64,000 nucleotides of DNA from the NCBI GenBank assembly GCA_024280115.1, contig JAJRQT010000181.1, positions 80,081 through 144,080 of the forward strand, in the 5' to 3' direction. The notes under the pieces are model-generated. The model searched no databases. It saw nothing but the letters and a program-made list of their open reading frames with translations, and had not been told where the DNA came from. This document shows, piece by piece, positions 16,468-25,680 of the stretch. The DNA is from Bacteroidota bacterium (GTDB lineage Bacteria; Bacteroidota; Bacteroidia; Cytophagales; Cyclobacteriaceae). Position numbers and translations under genes: made by a program. Position 1 is the first letter of the stretch. Every line of letters begins with the position of its first letter.

Positions 16468-18048
16468 ATGGATGATTCTGGCAAAAAAATATTTTTGAAT
16501 CACGGCAGCGAAAAAAAATTTCAAAGGCTTGAAGACGCTAATAATGAAGCGCTTAAAGGCGGTGGGGAACGAAGAATTGAAATTCAACATAAAAAGGGGA
16601 AACTTACGGCCAGAGAGCGGCTGAGTTTGTTATTGGATAAAGGATCATTCCATGAAATAGGAAAGTTCGTTACACATAGATCTGCGGAATTTGGTTTGGA
16701 AAAGGAGAAATATCTAGGTGACGGTGTGGTTACCGGATATGGGACTATCAATGGTAGATTGACATATGTTTACGCGCAGGATTTTACAGTTTTTGGAGGT
16801 TCGCTATCTGAGTCTCATGCTGTAAAAATTGTTAAAATCATGGATCTGGCACTAAAAAATGGAGCTCCAATTGTAGGAATAAGCGATTCAGGAGGAGCGA
16901 GGATCCAGGAGGGAGTAGATTCTTTAGGCGGATATGCAGACATATTTTATAAAAATACCCTGGCATCGGGTGTTGTTCCACAAATTTCGGTAATCATGGG
17001 CCCATGTGCCGGTGGAGCTGTTTATTCACCAGCCATCACAGATTTTATTTTTATGGTTGAGCATACATCATACATGTTTGTCACCGGGCCAAAGGTTGTA
17101 AAGACTGTGACACATGAAGAGGTTACAGCAGAAGAATTGGGTGGTGCGAGTACACACAGCAGTAAAAGCGGTGTCACGCATTTTTCTGAATCAAACGAAA
17201 TAGAGTGTATTCAGAAGGTGAAATCGTTACTATCTTATATGCCCCAAAATTGTGAAGAGTTGACAGCAGCTTCAGATTATAAAGATAGTTTGGCGATTCC
17301 CGGGATATTAAATGAAATAGTTCCGGACAATCCGGAAGAGGCCTATAATATCAAAGATGTAATCCTGGGAGTAGTTGATCCCGACAGTTTTCTCGAGGTA
17401 CAAGAAGAATTTGCTCAGAATATTGTTATTGGGTTTGGAAGATTAGAAGGACGTAGTGTTGGTATTGTAGCAAATCAGCCAATGGTATTAGCGGGAGTAT
17501 TGGATATTCACGCTAGTCAGAAAGCTGCGCGGTTCGTCAGGTTCTGTGATTGCTTCAATATACCCCTGCTGGTCTTTGAGGATGTTCCGGGATTTTTACC
17601 AGGTACACATCAGGAGTGGAATGGGATAATTACGAATGGAGCCAAATTACTCTACGCTTTTTGCGAAGCAACTGTTCCGAGAATTACCGTCATTACCAGG
17701 AAAGCATATGGGGGAGCTTATGACGTCATGAACTCAAAACATATTGGGGCGGATATGAATTTTGCCTGGCCAACAGCCGAGATTGCTGTGATGGGAGCAA
17801 AGGGAGCTGCAGAGATCATTTTCAAAAAAGAAATATCTAAAGCCAGGGACTATGAAAAAGAATTGACGCGTAGAGAAAAGGACTATATTGAGAAATTTGC
17901 CAATCCATATATAGCGGCTTCACGCGGCTTTATCGATGAAGTGATTATGCCTCAAAGTACAAGGGAAAAACTCATTGCTGCTTTTGAAATGCTTCAGAAT
18001 AAGGTGGATTCTTTGCCAAAAAAGAAACATGGGAATATCCCGCTTTGA
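16468..18048 (+). CDS. Acyl-CoA carboxylase beta (carboxyltransferase) subunit
   Basis: 526 residues from ATG 16468; this start is preferred to the in-frame TTG at 16459 because AGGAAAAG lies at a workable distance upstream. Two crotonase-like carboxyltransferase halves are seen: the N half with LTARERLSLLLDKGSF, GGSLSESHAVK and GGARIQEGVDSLGGY, the C half with DVPGFLPGTHQEWNGII and AYGGAYDVMNSKHIGADM. Closest in pattern to propionyl-/methylcrotonyl-CoA carboxylase beta chains. The biotin-bearing alpha chain is not nearby. The acyl substrate is uncertain. Confidence 0.93.
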   Translation: MDDSGKKIFLNHGSEKKFQRLEDANNEALKGGGERRIEIQHKKGKLTARERLSLLLDKGSFHEIGKFVTHRSAEFGLEKEKYLGDGVVTGYGTINGRLTYVYAQDFTVFGGSLSESHAVKIVKIMDLALKNGAPIVGISDSGGARIQEGVDSLGGYADIFYKNTLASGVVPQISVIMGPCAGGAVYSPAITDFIFMVEHTSYMFVTGPKVVKTVTHEEVTAEELGGASTHSSKSGVTHFSESNEIECIQKVKSLLSYMPQNCEELTAASDYKDSLAIPGILNEIVPDNPEEAYNIKDVILGVVDPDSFLEVQEEFAQNIVIGFGRLEGRSVGIVANQPMVLAGVLDIHASQKAARFVRFCDCFNIPLLVFEDVPGFLPGTHQEWNGIITNGAKLLYAFCEATVPRITVITRKAYGGAYDVMNSKHIGADMNFAWPTAEIAVMGAKGAAEIIFKKEISKARDYEKELTRREKDYIEKFANPYIAASRGFIDEVIMPQSTREKLIAAFEMLQNKVDSLPKKKHGNIPL

Positions 18049-19068
18049 TCAAGGTATCTTGAAATCAAATACCAAATCATTCATACATTTAAAATGACCT
18101 TTCGGGCATTTTGACCGTCCGGATTTTGAACATGGCCGGCAATTAAGTTTTGTATTTTCCAAAAGGAAAAATTTTGTCCCGTAGGAATAAAAATTGTTGG
18201 GCACAGTACCTCCCCAAATACTGAATACGATTTTATTAAATGCAGCGGCTATATGTGTTAAGCCGGTATCATGGCCAAAAACGAGGTTTGATTGTTTTAT
18301 CAGGGAGGCTGACTGGCTAAGGTTGAACTTGCCACATGCATTGAAAATAATAGTTTTTTTTTGAAGTTTTTTCAATCCTAATTCCATGTCAGGATTTTCT
18401 GATGGAGAATTGAAAAATTTTTCAATTTTGTCACCGGTATTAGAATCTTCCTTTCCTCCAATTAAAACAATTGGCTTGTTAATTTTATCGCAAAGCTCTA
18501 TCATTTTTTTGAATGGTAATATTTTAGTCCAGCCGGTAGCGCCAATTACATATGCGACATATCCACTTTGATGGGTTTCAGGCAACCATTCAATTTCAAC
18601 TTCATCTTTCTCGGGAATAAAATAATCCAACCCTTTCCCATCATTTTTAATACTCAAAGGAATAGCGGCATCAAAATATCTATCCACTACATGGCAATTG
18701 GGCATGAAATCTATTTGGAAATTTGTAAATAAAAACCTCTTAATTCTCAATTTATCGTAGGCTTTTGATTTTACGCCCAGGCTAAATTTTATCATTGCGG
18801 TACGGATATTTCTATGCAAATCCAGGATAAAATCAAATTTTTCTTTTTTTAACTCATCGATCAAATCCCCGATGTTGTCTTCAAGGTAATGTAACTTATC
18901 AATAAATGGGTTGGCCACCAGCATGGATTTGTATTGTATTTTTGTGCAATAATGAAGCTCCACATCTGGAATTTGTAATTTCACACATCTTACCACCGGA
19001 CTTGTCCATGCGATATCTCCAATGGAAGAAAACCGGATGATCAATACTTTTTTTATCTTAGTTTGCAT
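18049..19068 (-). CDS. Glycosyltransferase family 9 (heptosyltransferase-like)
   Basis: 339 residues: KVLIIRFSSIGDIAWTSPVVR at the N-terminus and the C-terminal nucleotide-sugar site with VFGHDTGLTHIAAAFNK and IWGGT. These are GT9 hallmarks; members add heptose or related sugars to lipopolysaccharide core. A Cys cluster near the end (CRPCSKSGRSKCPKGHFKC) resembles the tail seen in many GT9 proteins. It begins 2 bases after the PolX gene stops, so the two form an operon; its stop abuts the convergent carboxylase gene. Confidence 0.9.
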   Translation of the reverse strand: MQTKIKKVLIIRFSSIGDIAWTSPVVRCVKLQIPDVELHYCTKIQYKSMLVANPFIDKLHYLEDNIGDLIDELKKEKFDFILDLHRNIRTAMIKFSLGVKSKAYDKLRIKRFLFTNFQIDFMPNCHVVDRYFDAAIPLSIKNDGKGLDYFIPEKDEVEIEWLPETHQSGYVAYVIGATGWTKILPFKKMIELCDKINKPIVLIGGKEDSNTGDKIEKFFNSPSENPDMELGLKKLQKKTIIFNACGKFNLSQSASLIKQSNLVFGHDTGLTHIAAAFNKIVFSIWGGTVPNNFYSYGTKFFLLENTKLNCRPCSKSGRSKCPKGHFKCMNDLVFDFKIP

Positions 19069-19070
19069 AT

Positions 19071-20771
19071 TTAAATCCTCTTTCGCCTTTCTAATAGGTA
19101 GTTTTCTACTTCACTCAAACCCCAGGTATTGAAAGTATGTTCTTTTGTGAGTCCACCTTTTCGACCAATATATACTCCATATTTCATATCATCAAATCCT
19201 TCAATCTCGTGCGCATCTGGATTTATACTCAAAATTATACCCTGTTCGATTGCATAATTTATCCACCTCCAATCGATATCCAACCTCCATGGATTTGCAT
19301 TGATTTCTATCATGACACCATTACTGGCACAGCAATCGATAATTTTTTTATGATCGATGGGATAGCCCCGTCTTTTGAGTAGTAGCCTTCCTGTCGGGTG
19401 CCCTAAAAACGTGGTATATGGATTTTCAATAGCTTTAATCAGGCGGGTGGTAGCTTTGTCTTTGTCCATATTTAAATTAGAATGAACTGAGGCTACAATA
19501 AAATCAAAACTTGCCAGAATATCGTCTTCATAATCTAGTGAGCCATCATTTAATATATCTGACTCTATGCCCTTAAAAATCCTGAAAGGTGCGAATTCTT
19601 CATTGAGTGCATCGATCTCTTCGTGTTGTTTCTTTATGTGAAATTCCTGAAGTCCGTTGGCATAGAAGGCGGATTTACTGTGATCAGATAATCCCAGATA
19701 TTCATATCCTTGCTCAATGCAATATTCTGCCAACTGACGAATTGAATTATCCCCGTCGCTATAGGCAGAGTGATTGTGGAAAGGCCCCTTGATATCCTCT
19801 GATTTCAATAATATCAGAGGTTTATTTTCTGAATTCATAGATATCTCGATCATGCCTTCTCTCAATTCCGGTTCAATAAACGGCATATTAAAATCCTTAT
19901 AAACCGATTCTTCACTGGTAACCTCCTCGTCAAGAAGGAATTGGTGTAAAGTTTTCCCATCCTTTTCAAGGTTGTAAAGATGCTTCCCCGATCCTGTTGA
20001 AAGCATCAGTTTCGCATAAAAATTGGAAGGATTAACTATACGAATATGCCAGTTTAAATTTAGATTTATAAATTTACCCTGGAGCGAAAACGGCCCGGAT
20101 TTTTTATCATTAATTTCTATTATATCTGATTCAGAAAGTAAATCACGGATATCATTGGTATTTTCACTACCAACCAGGATATCGACACTTTTCACGACTT
20201 CCAATCTACGCCTCATCTCCCCGGTGATAGAAACCTTTGATTCCGGTAATGATTTTTCAATTATGGAAATCAAAAGATCGGCATACGGTTCGGCATCGGC
20301 ATATAAGGCTTTCCCCCTCTGGGATATTAAAAATTCCAGGTTTTTCAACAGAGTTTCCTGAGTTTTTAATCCAAAACCTTTGAGCCGGGCAAGTTGGCCA
20401 TTTATACATGCCTCATATAATTGATCAATATTTTCAATGTTGAGGTCTTTCCAAACTGTCTTAATTTTCTTTGGTCCAAGGCCTTTCAGGCGTATCATTT
20501 CAAGAATACCTTCAGGGGTTTTCCTCAAAAGGTCATTTAGAAGGTCAAAACTGCCACTTTGCTGAATGCTCACAATTGATTGAGCCAATCCTTTGCCAAT
20601 GCCATTAAGTGCTTCCAATTCTGAGGTTGATTTTTCAACCAGTGATGCTTCTTGTTTCTCTATATTAAAAACCGCGTTGGTATAAGTCCTGATTTTAAAT
20701 TGGTTTTCATTATGGAGTTCGAGCAATGATGCAGTAAGTTTTAGTAGTTTGGCTATATCTTTATTTGTCAT
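19071..20771 (-). CDS. PolX-like protein: degenerate DNA polymerase beta domain plus PHP domain
   Basis: 566 residues. Residues 1-150 form helix-hairpin-helix modules (ALNGIGKGLAQSI, RLKGLGPKKIKTVW, RLKGFGLKTQETL), about 155-320 a polymerase-beta-type nucleotidyltransferase fold, and 328-566 a PHP domain with metal ligands His332, His334, Asp339, Asp363-His364, Glu403, His430, His458 and Asp519-x-His521. The usual catalytic Asp-x-Asp of the polymerase domain reads Ser195-Val-Asp197 here, and the third Asp site (usual V-D-L-R) looks replaced near NWHIRIV (240-246). Polymerase activity is therefore doubtful, while the PHP nuclease/phosphatase site looks intact. Confidence 0.88.
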   Translation of the reverse strand: MTNKDIAKLLKLTASLLELHNENQFKIRTYTNAVFNIEKQEASLVEKSTSELEALNGIGKGLAQSIVSIQQSGSFDLLNDLLRKTPEGILEMIRLKGLGPKKIKTVWKDLNIENIDQLYEACINGQLARLKGFGLKTQETLLKNLEFLISQRGKALYADAEPYADLLISIIEKSLPESKVSITGEMRRRLEVVKSVDILVGSENTNDIRDLLSESDIIEINDKKSGPFSLQGKFINLNLNWHIRIVNPSNFYAKLMLSTGSGKHLYNLEKDGKTLHQFLLDEEVTSEESVYKDFNMPFIEPELREGMIEISMNSENKPLILLKSEDIKGPFHNHSAYSDGDNSIRQLAEYCIEQGYEYLGLSDHSKSAFYANGLQEFHIKKQHEEIDALNEEFAPFRIFKGIESDILNDGSLDYEDDILASFDFIVASVHSNLNMDKDKATTRLIKAIENPYTTFLGHPTGRLLLKRRGYPIDHKKIIDCCASNGVMIEINANPWRLDIDWRWINYAIEQGIILSINPDAHEIEGFDDMKYGVYIGRKGGLTKEHTFNTWGLSEVENYLLERRKRI

Positions 20772-20910
20772 TTACAATATATGTTTGTTATATTATATAA
20801 GACAAAATGAATCTTTTTTTGTTAAGAAATAAACAATTTATAAATTTCATTTATATAAGCATGAATATATTTCTAAATGGAATTAACTTGAATAGAAAAT
20901 TTTATAACAT

Positions 20911-21315
20911 ATGAATTATTGGTTAGTAAAATCTGAACCCGGGGCATATTCCTGGGATGACTTTGTGAAATTGGGAAGAGATCATTGGGATGGAGTGAGA
21001 AACTACCAGGCTCGAAACAATATGAAGCTGATGAAAATAGGAGATGAAGTTTTATTTTATCACAGCGTAAAGGAAAAGCAGGTGGTCGGGTTGGCAAAGG
21101 TAGTTAAGGAGTATTATCAGGATCCGACGACCGATGATGACCGATGGGTAGTTGTTGATTTGGTCCCTGTAAGAAAGCTGGACAAACCCATAACCCTGTC
21201 AGAAATAAAGGCAGATGATCGTCTCGAAGGATTTGCATTGATAAAAAACTCAAGGCTTTCTGTGATGCCGGTGGCAGAGCATCACTTTGATATCATTATT
21301 GGTAAGAGCAAGTGA
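20911..21315 (+). CDS. EVE domain protein
   Basis: 134 residues, one EVE domain: MNYWLVKSEPGAYSWDDF, HWDGVRNYQARNNM, KIGDEVLFYHS and VGLAKVVKEYY are all typical. EVE domains, related to YTH and PUA, bind modified bases in DNA or RNA, and the human homologue is THYN1. The ligand here is unknown. The gene follows an AT-rich gap and runs into the next gene after 15 bases. Confidence 0.92.
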   Translation: MNYWLVKSEPGAYSWDDFVKLGRDHWDGVRNYQARNNMKLMKIGDEVLFYHSVKEKQVVGLAKVVKEYYQDPTTDDDRWVVVDLVPVRKLDKPITLSEIKADDRLEGFALIKNSRLSVMPVAEHHFDIIIGKSK

Positions 21316-21330
21316 TTTAATTTGTTGAAT

Positions 21331-22848
21331 ATGACTTCGAATCAATTCTTTCTTTTCTTCATTTGTCTCTTTTTGTTCTCAGAGTCATTTGCTCAGTTGG
21401 AGCAACCTCGGAGAATTGAAATATCTATGGGAGATGAAGATGAAAGTTTTAGCGTAATTTCCGCAGAAGAGAGGGGCATTGTATTGTACAGGGAGGTTCG
21501 CAACCGGGAGACCAGGATGGAAAGAAAGTATCAGGTGATTTTGGTAGATTCTACTTTAAATGTAAAATGGGAGGAGGACTACTATATAAGTCTCAGATAC
21601 ATCCAGATAGGATTTGAGGTTTTCGGAAATCACTTTTACCTTCTTTTTCAGAGAAATACGGAAAGTCTGAAAGCAGATTTGTTTGTTTTGAGAATAAATA
21701 TTGAAACTAAAGCCAGTGAGACATTTTTTATTGAAAGGGAATATGCCATGGAACTTACTGAATTTGAAGTGCTTGGGAATACACTGATTTTTGGAGGATA
21801 CGCCAGTAACATGCCAACAATTATATGTTATGAATTCGGGAAAAGTCCCCCAAAGGTTCTACCGGGTTTTTTTAATGAACGCAGTCAGATTCAGCATTTG
21901 GAGATAGATGATGACCAGATGATTTTTAATGTCCTCGTCAGTTATAGGACGAAGGATGGTCGCAAGTCACTTTCATTTAAATCTTTTAATGAACAGGGAG
22001 ATATACTTCAAAATATAAATCTACTGCCATCAGAAGAACGAAGTTTACTTTATGGACAGACAGTTGCTATAGACGCAAATGTTCATTTAATAGTGGGAAC
22101 CTATACGAGGAAAAGGTCTGATATGTCGAGGGGGATTTATCTCGCAAGAATTTCTCCGGAAGGTGATCAGATTATTAATTACTATAATTATGCTGACCTC
22201 AAGAATTTTTTCAGCTATATGAAAGCCAGAAAACAAAAGAGAGTTGAAGAAAGAATTAAAAGACGAAAAGTGAAGGGAAAGAAAAATAAGTTTAATTATC
22301 GTTTGCTCGTACATGAGGTTGTGGAGCGAGACGGGAGGTACATCATGGTTGGGGAGGCTTTTTATCCAAAGTATTCGCAAGCAAGCCACTATGGAGGATA
22401 CAATCAAACCTATTATACTAATAGTTATGGGACAGCTTTTGAAGGATACAAATACACCCATGCAGTAGTGCTCGGCTTTGATCGCAGGGGTCGGTTGCTC
22501 TGGGATAACAGTTTTGAGATTAATGATGTGATCAGTTTTACACTGGAGCAATTTGTTCATATTTCCGCAAGTGATGAGGAATTAGCACTTTTATATACTT
22601 ACGAAAATGAAATCAGGACTAAAGTCATCGATGGGAATGAAGTATTGGAGGGAAAGACATTTAACGAGTTAAAATTATCTTTTGAAGATGATATTGTGAG
22701 CAATAGTGATAGTGAATATGGCGGTTTGGAAAAGTGGTACGACGGAAACCTTTTTGCCTATGGAATCCAAAAAATAAAAAATCTGAAAGACGAAGGCGTG
22801 AAGCTGAGCAGGGAAGTTTTTTTCATTAATAAGATTGCTTACCAATAG
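21331..22848 (+). CDS. Secreted protein of unknown function, probable beta-propeller-like
   Basis: 505 residues from ATG 21331 (a TTG at 21322 is less likely). A signal peptide covers about 1-21 (FFLFFICLFLFSESFAQ). The rest is beta-rich with recurring patterns such as VIDVNVH..VGTY, GRYIMVGEAFYP and AVVLGFDRRGRLLWDNSF, suggesting repeated blades. Residues 300-320 are an extremely basic insert (13 Lys/Arg in 23 positions), odd in an exported protein. I do not recognise a named family. It is followed by a weak terminator. Confidence 0.75.
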   Translation: MTSNQFFLFFICLFLFSESFAQLEQPRRIEISMGDEDESFSVISAEERGIVLYREVRNRETRMERKYQVILVDSTLNVKWEEDYYISLRYIQIGFEVFGNHFYLLFQRNTESLKADLFVLRINIETKASETFFIEREYAMELTEFEVLGNTLIFGGYASNMPTIICYEFGKSPPKVLPGFFNERSQIQHLEIDDDQMIFNVLVSYRTKDGRKSLSFKSFNEQGDILQNINLLPSEERSLLYGQTVAIDANVHLIVGTYTRKRSDMSRGIYLARISPEGDQIINYYNYADLKNFFSYMKARKQKRVEERIKRRKVKGKKNKFNYRLLVHEVVERDGRYIMVGEAFYPKYSQASHYGGYNQTYYTNSYGTAFEGYKYTHAVVLGFDRRGRLLWDNSFEINDVISFTLEQFVHISASDEELALLYTYENEIRTKVIDGNEVLEGKTFNELKLSFEDDIVSNSDSEYGGLEKWYDGNLFAYGIQKIKNLKDEGVKLSREVFFINKIAYQ

Positions 22849-22852
22849 AGGT

Positions 22853-22873
22853 ATTACAAATTGTAATTTTTTT
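22853..22873 (+). terminator. Weak terminator after the secreted protein gene
   Basis: ATTAC (22853-22857) and GTAAT (22863-22867) form a 5-bp stem with a 5-base loop followed by T residues to 22873. The stem is short and AT-rich, so efficiency is uncertain. Confidence 0.4.
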
Positions 22874-22916
22874 AATAACTCCTGTGATAAATCATTAGAT
22901 TTTATCCTCCTTTTTC

Positions 22917-22924
22917 TATCTTTG
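22917..22924 (+). promoter_or_regulatory. Candidate -7 promoter box of pyrR-pyrB
   Basis: TATCTTTG, a full match to TAnnTTTG, 14 bases before the pyrR ATG. The implied leader is under 15 bases and so has no room for the PyrR attenuator hairpins known in Firmicutes. Confidence 0.55.
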
Positions 22925-22938
22925 CTACAGACAATAGC

Positions 22939-23487
22939 ATGCAAAAGAAACTTATAATAGATCAAGATCTTCTCGATATTACAATTAGTAGGCTTTGCTA
23001 TCAACTAATTGAAAATCACAATAATTTTTCCAATTCTGCGATTCTAGGACTTCAACCGCGGGGTACGTTTTTGGCAGATCGTATTAAGGCTAAGCTGGAG
23101 TCTCTCGTAAACCGGGAAGTTGAGATCGGGTATCTCGACACCACCTTTCACAGAGACGATTTTAGAAGAAGGGAAACACCGAAGCAAGCCAATAAAACTC
23201 ATATTCCTTTTTTGATAGAAGATAAAAAAATCGTACTGATAGACGATGTTTTGTACACAGGCAGAAGTGTAAGGGCGGCTCTTGATGCCATGATATCATT
23301 TGGTCGTCCGAAAAGTGTGGAATTATTAGTCCTTGTAGATCGGAAATATACCAGGGATTTACCAATTCAACCTAATTATATAGGAAAGTCTGTCAATACC
23401 ATGCAATCTCAGCGAGTGATGGTTGAGTGGCGGGATCAGGGCAGGAAAAAAGATAGTATATGGTTAATCAATAATTTAGATACATAA
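22939..23487 (+). CDS. pyrR: PyrR: pyrimidine regulatory protein / uracil phosphoribosyltransferase
   Basis: 182 residues of type I phosphoribosyltransferase fold. The PRPP-binding motif VLIDDVLYTGRSVRAALDA is at about residues 98-116, with GLQPRGTFLADRI near 36-48 and VLVDRKYTRDLPIQPNYIGK towards the end, matching PyrR. In Gram-positives PyrR binds pyr mRNA; many homologues also act as uracil phosphoribosyltransferase. Here the leader is too short for attenuation, so the catalytic role or a different target is more likely. Its stop overlaps the pyrB ATG by one base. Confidence 0.93.
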   Translation: MQKKLIIDQDLLDITISRLCYQLIENHNNFSNSAILGLQPRGTFLADRIKAKLESLVNREVEIGYLDTTFHRDDFRRRETPKQANKTHIPFLIEDKKIVLIDDVLYTGRSVRAALDAMISFGRPKSVELLVLVDRKYTRDLPIQPNYIGKSVNTMQSQRVMVEWRDQGRKKDSIWLINNLDT

Positions 23488-24419
23488 TGGCTCAACTCAG
23501 CGTACAGCATTTGCTTGGTACCAAGAACCTAACGCTAGATGATTTTCATTTGATTTTCGAAACGGCAGATAACTTTAAAGAGATAATAAACAGGCCGATA
23601 AAGAAGGTGCCTTCGCTTCGTGATATCACCATTGCAAATGTGTTTTTCGAAAACTCCACCAGGACAAGAATTTCATTTGAATTAGCAGAAAAAAGACTTT
23701 CTGCCGATACCATCAATTTTTCATCTTCTCAAAGCTCAGTGAAGAAGGGTGAAACGCTTCTGGATACTATAAACAATATTCTGGCAATGAAAGTGGATAT
23801 GATCGTGATGAGGCATGCTAGTCCCGGGGCGCCACATTTCTTATCCAAACATATTAACGCAAATATCATTAATGCCGGAGATGGCACGCATGAGCATCCG
23901 ACTCAGGCCTTACTCGATGCGTTTTCGATCAGGTCAAAATATAAGTCGTTTGAAGGGTTGAAAGTGGCAATCATCGGTGATATACTTCACTCCAGAGTTG
24001 CGATATCAGATATATTTGCTTTAAAAAAACTTGGTGCTGAAGTTATGGTTTGCGGACCAAATACCCTTTTACCGAAATATATCAGTTCCCTTGGAGTAAA
24101 AGTAGAGCTTGATGTTTTTAAAGCACTGCAATGGTGCGATGTCGCCAACGTCCTTCGTATTCAACTGGAACGACAACAGATTAAATATTTTCCATCACTG
24201 AGAGAGTATTCCATTTATTATGGAATAAATAAAAGAATGCTTGACAGACTCGATAAAGAAATCACCATTATGCATCCCGGCCCCATCAACCGTGGAGTAG
24301 AACTGAACAGCGATGTAGCTGATTCTGAGCATTCAATCATCCTGAATCAGGTAGAGAACGGAGTGGCCATTAGAATGGCGGTTTTATATTTATTGGCAGG
24401 AGCCAAGGTAGATGCCTGA
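23487..24419 (+). CDS. pyrB: Aspartate carbamoyltransferase catalytic subunit
   Basis: 310 residues. The carbamoyl-phosphate motif FFENSTRTRISFELAEKRL lies at about residues 50-68, the second substrate loop SSVKKGETLLDT near 84-95, and GDGTHEHPTQALLDAFSI near 131-148. It makes carbamoyl aspartate in de novo pyrimidine synthesis, using the product of CarAB. No pyrI regulatory subunit is adjacent. It is coupled to pyrR through a TAATG junction. Confidence 0.97.
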   Translation: MAQLSVQHLLGTKNLTLDDFHLIFETADNFKEIINRPIKKVPSLRDITIANVFFENSTRTRISFELAEKRLSADTINFSSSQSSVKKGETLLDTINNILAMKVDMIVMRHASPGAPHFLSKHINANIINAGDGTHEHPTQALLDAFSIRSKYKSFEGLKVAIIGDILHSRVAISDIFALKKLGAEVMVCGPNTLLPKYISSLGVKVELDVFKALQWCDVANVLRIQLERQQIKYFPSLREYSIYYGINKRMLDRLDKEITIMHPGPINRGVELNSDVADSEHSIILNQVENGVAIRMAVLYLLAGAKVDA

Positions 24420-24453
24420 ATTTAAACAGATTTATTCAGGAATAAACCAAAAA

Positions 24454-25680
24454 TTAAAATCTTGCAGCGAGCAATAAATTTAAGTCTCTGCATTTCATGC
24501 CTGTCTTTTGTCCGATCATCGCGTTGGACAATGAACCCTTGTACGTATATACACCTTTCATAAACCACTTATGAGAAAAGATCATTTCCTCAAGACTGCC
24601 GCACACGGATGTTTCCAGTAATATCGGGGTGAATATATTGCTAAGCGTTGTCGATGCCGTTCTGGCCACCCTGGAGGCAATATTTGGCACACAATAGTGC
24701 ACAACGCCATACCTGTTAAAAACCGGATTTTGGTGTGAAGTTATCCTTGAAGTCTCAAAGCACCCACCCTGATCTATACTCACGTCAATTATTACAGAAC
24801 CCTGTTTCATCTGTGAGATGATGTCTTCTGTTACAAGGTATCTTATACGGCCTTTTTCGGCCCGCAATGCACCTATTACAACATCTGCCTGTTTTATGGA
24901 TTCTGCAACTGTTGATGGTTCGAATGTACAGGTTGATACCTGCTGGCCGAGAGCGTGCCGTATTCTTCTGAGTTTATATAAATGATTATCAAAAATTTGA
25001 ATATCAACCCCAAGACCGAGAGCAGTTCTCGCCGCAAATTCACCTACTGTTCCGGCGCCAAGAATAACTACTTTTGTAGGAGCAACGCCTGTTATACCAC
25101 CAAGTATGATGCCTTTCCCGTTATGGACATTGCTTAAATATTCAGCGGCAATAAGCATCACGGTACTTCCTGCAATTTCACTCATGGCTCTTACAACCGG
25201 CATACCTCCAACTTTATCTTCAATCAGTTCATAGCCAATCGCTGTTATTTTTTTTGCATTTAATTTTTCAAAATATGTTCTGTTCAGATTGCCCAACTGC
25301 AGCGCTGAAAAAAGAGTTTTGCCAGGCTTCATCATATCAATTTCTTCAAAAGTCGGTGGTTCAACCTTAAGAACTATATCAGCTTCGAACAATTCATTGT
25401 GGGCATAGACAATCTTTGCGCCTGCATCGCTATATTCTTTATCGGTAAATTTCGAAGGATTCCCCGCGCCTGTTTCAACCCACACTTCATGTCCGTTATC
25501 TACGATAAGTTTCACGCTTTGAGGAGTTAAAGGGACTCTTTTTTCCTGCATCATCATTTCTTTGGGAAGGCCAATGAAAAGTGATTTTTTTGATTTTTTT
25601 ATCTCCAACAAGGCTTCCTGTGGATAAAGTTGGCTTTCTTTTGCCAGTTTTTTAAATCCTGATTTAGGGTCATCTACCAT
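24454..25680 (-). CDS. ald: Alanine dehydrogenase
   Basis: 408 residues. The N-terminal AlaDh/PNT domain has IGLPKEMMMQEKRVPLTPQSV; the Rossmann region has GGITGVAPTKVVILGAGTVGEFAAR; DVSIDQGGCFETSRITSHQNPVF and YCVPNIASRVARTAS are further alanine dehydrogenase signatures. It interconverts L-alanine and pyruvate with NAD. An extra N-terminal stretch of about 30 residues (KSGFKKLAKESQLYPQEALLE) is seen. It overlaps tsaE by 11 bases; the ald-tsaE-porX arrangement occurs in other Bacteroidota. Confidence 0.94.
   Translation of the reverse strand: MVDDPKSGFKKLAKESQLYPQEALLEIKKSKKSLFIGLPKEMMMQEKRVPLTPQSVKLIVDNGHEVWVETGAGNPSKFTDKEYSDAGAKIVYAHNELFEADIVLKVEPPTFEEIDMMKPGKTLFSALQLGNLNRTYFEKLNAKKITAIGYELIEDKVGGMPVVRAMSEIAGSTVMLIAAEYLSNVHNGKGIILGGITGVAPTKVVILGAGTVGEFAARTALGLGVDIQIFDNHLYKLRRIRHALGQQVSTCTFEPSTVAESIKQADVVIGALRAEKGRIRYLVTEDIISQMKQGSVIIDVSIDQGGCFETSRITSHQNPVFNRYGVVHYCVPNIASRVARTASTTLSNIFTPILLETSVCGSLEEMIFSHKWFMKGVYTYKGSLSNAMIGQKTGMKCRDLNLLLAARF

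Noticed and set aside
22087..22560. Minus-strand frame of 157 codons opposite the secreted unknown
   Set aside because: Opposite a gene with a signal peptide; the minus frame shows no coding signature.
24431..24446. Inverted repeat TTTATTC-AG-GAATAAA between pyrB and ald
   Set aside because: Short loop, AT-only stem apart from one pair and no T tract; unlikely to be a real terminator or operator.
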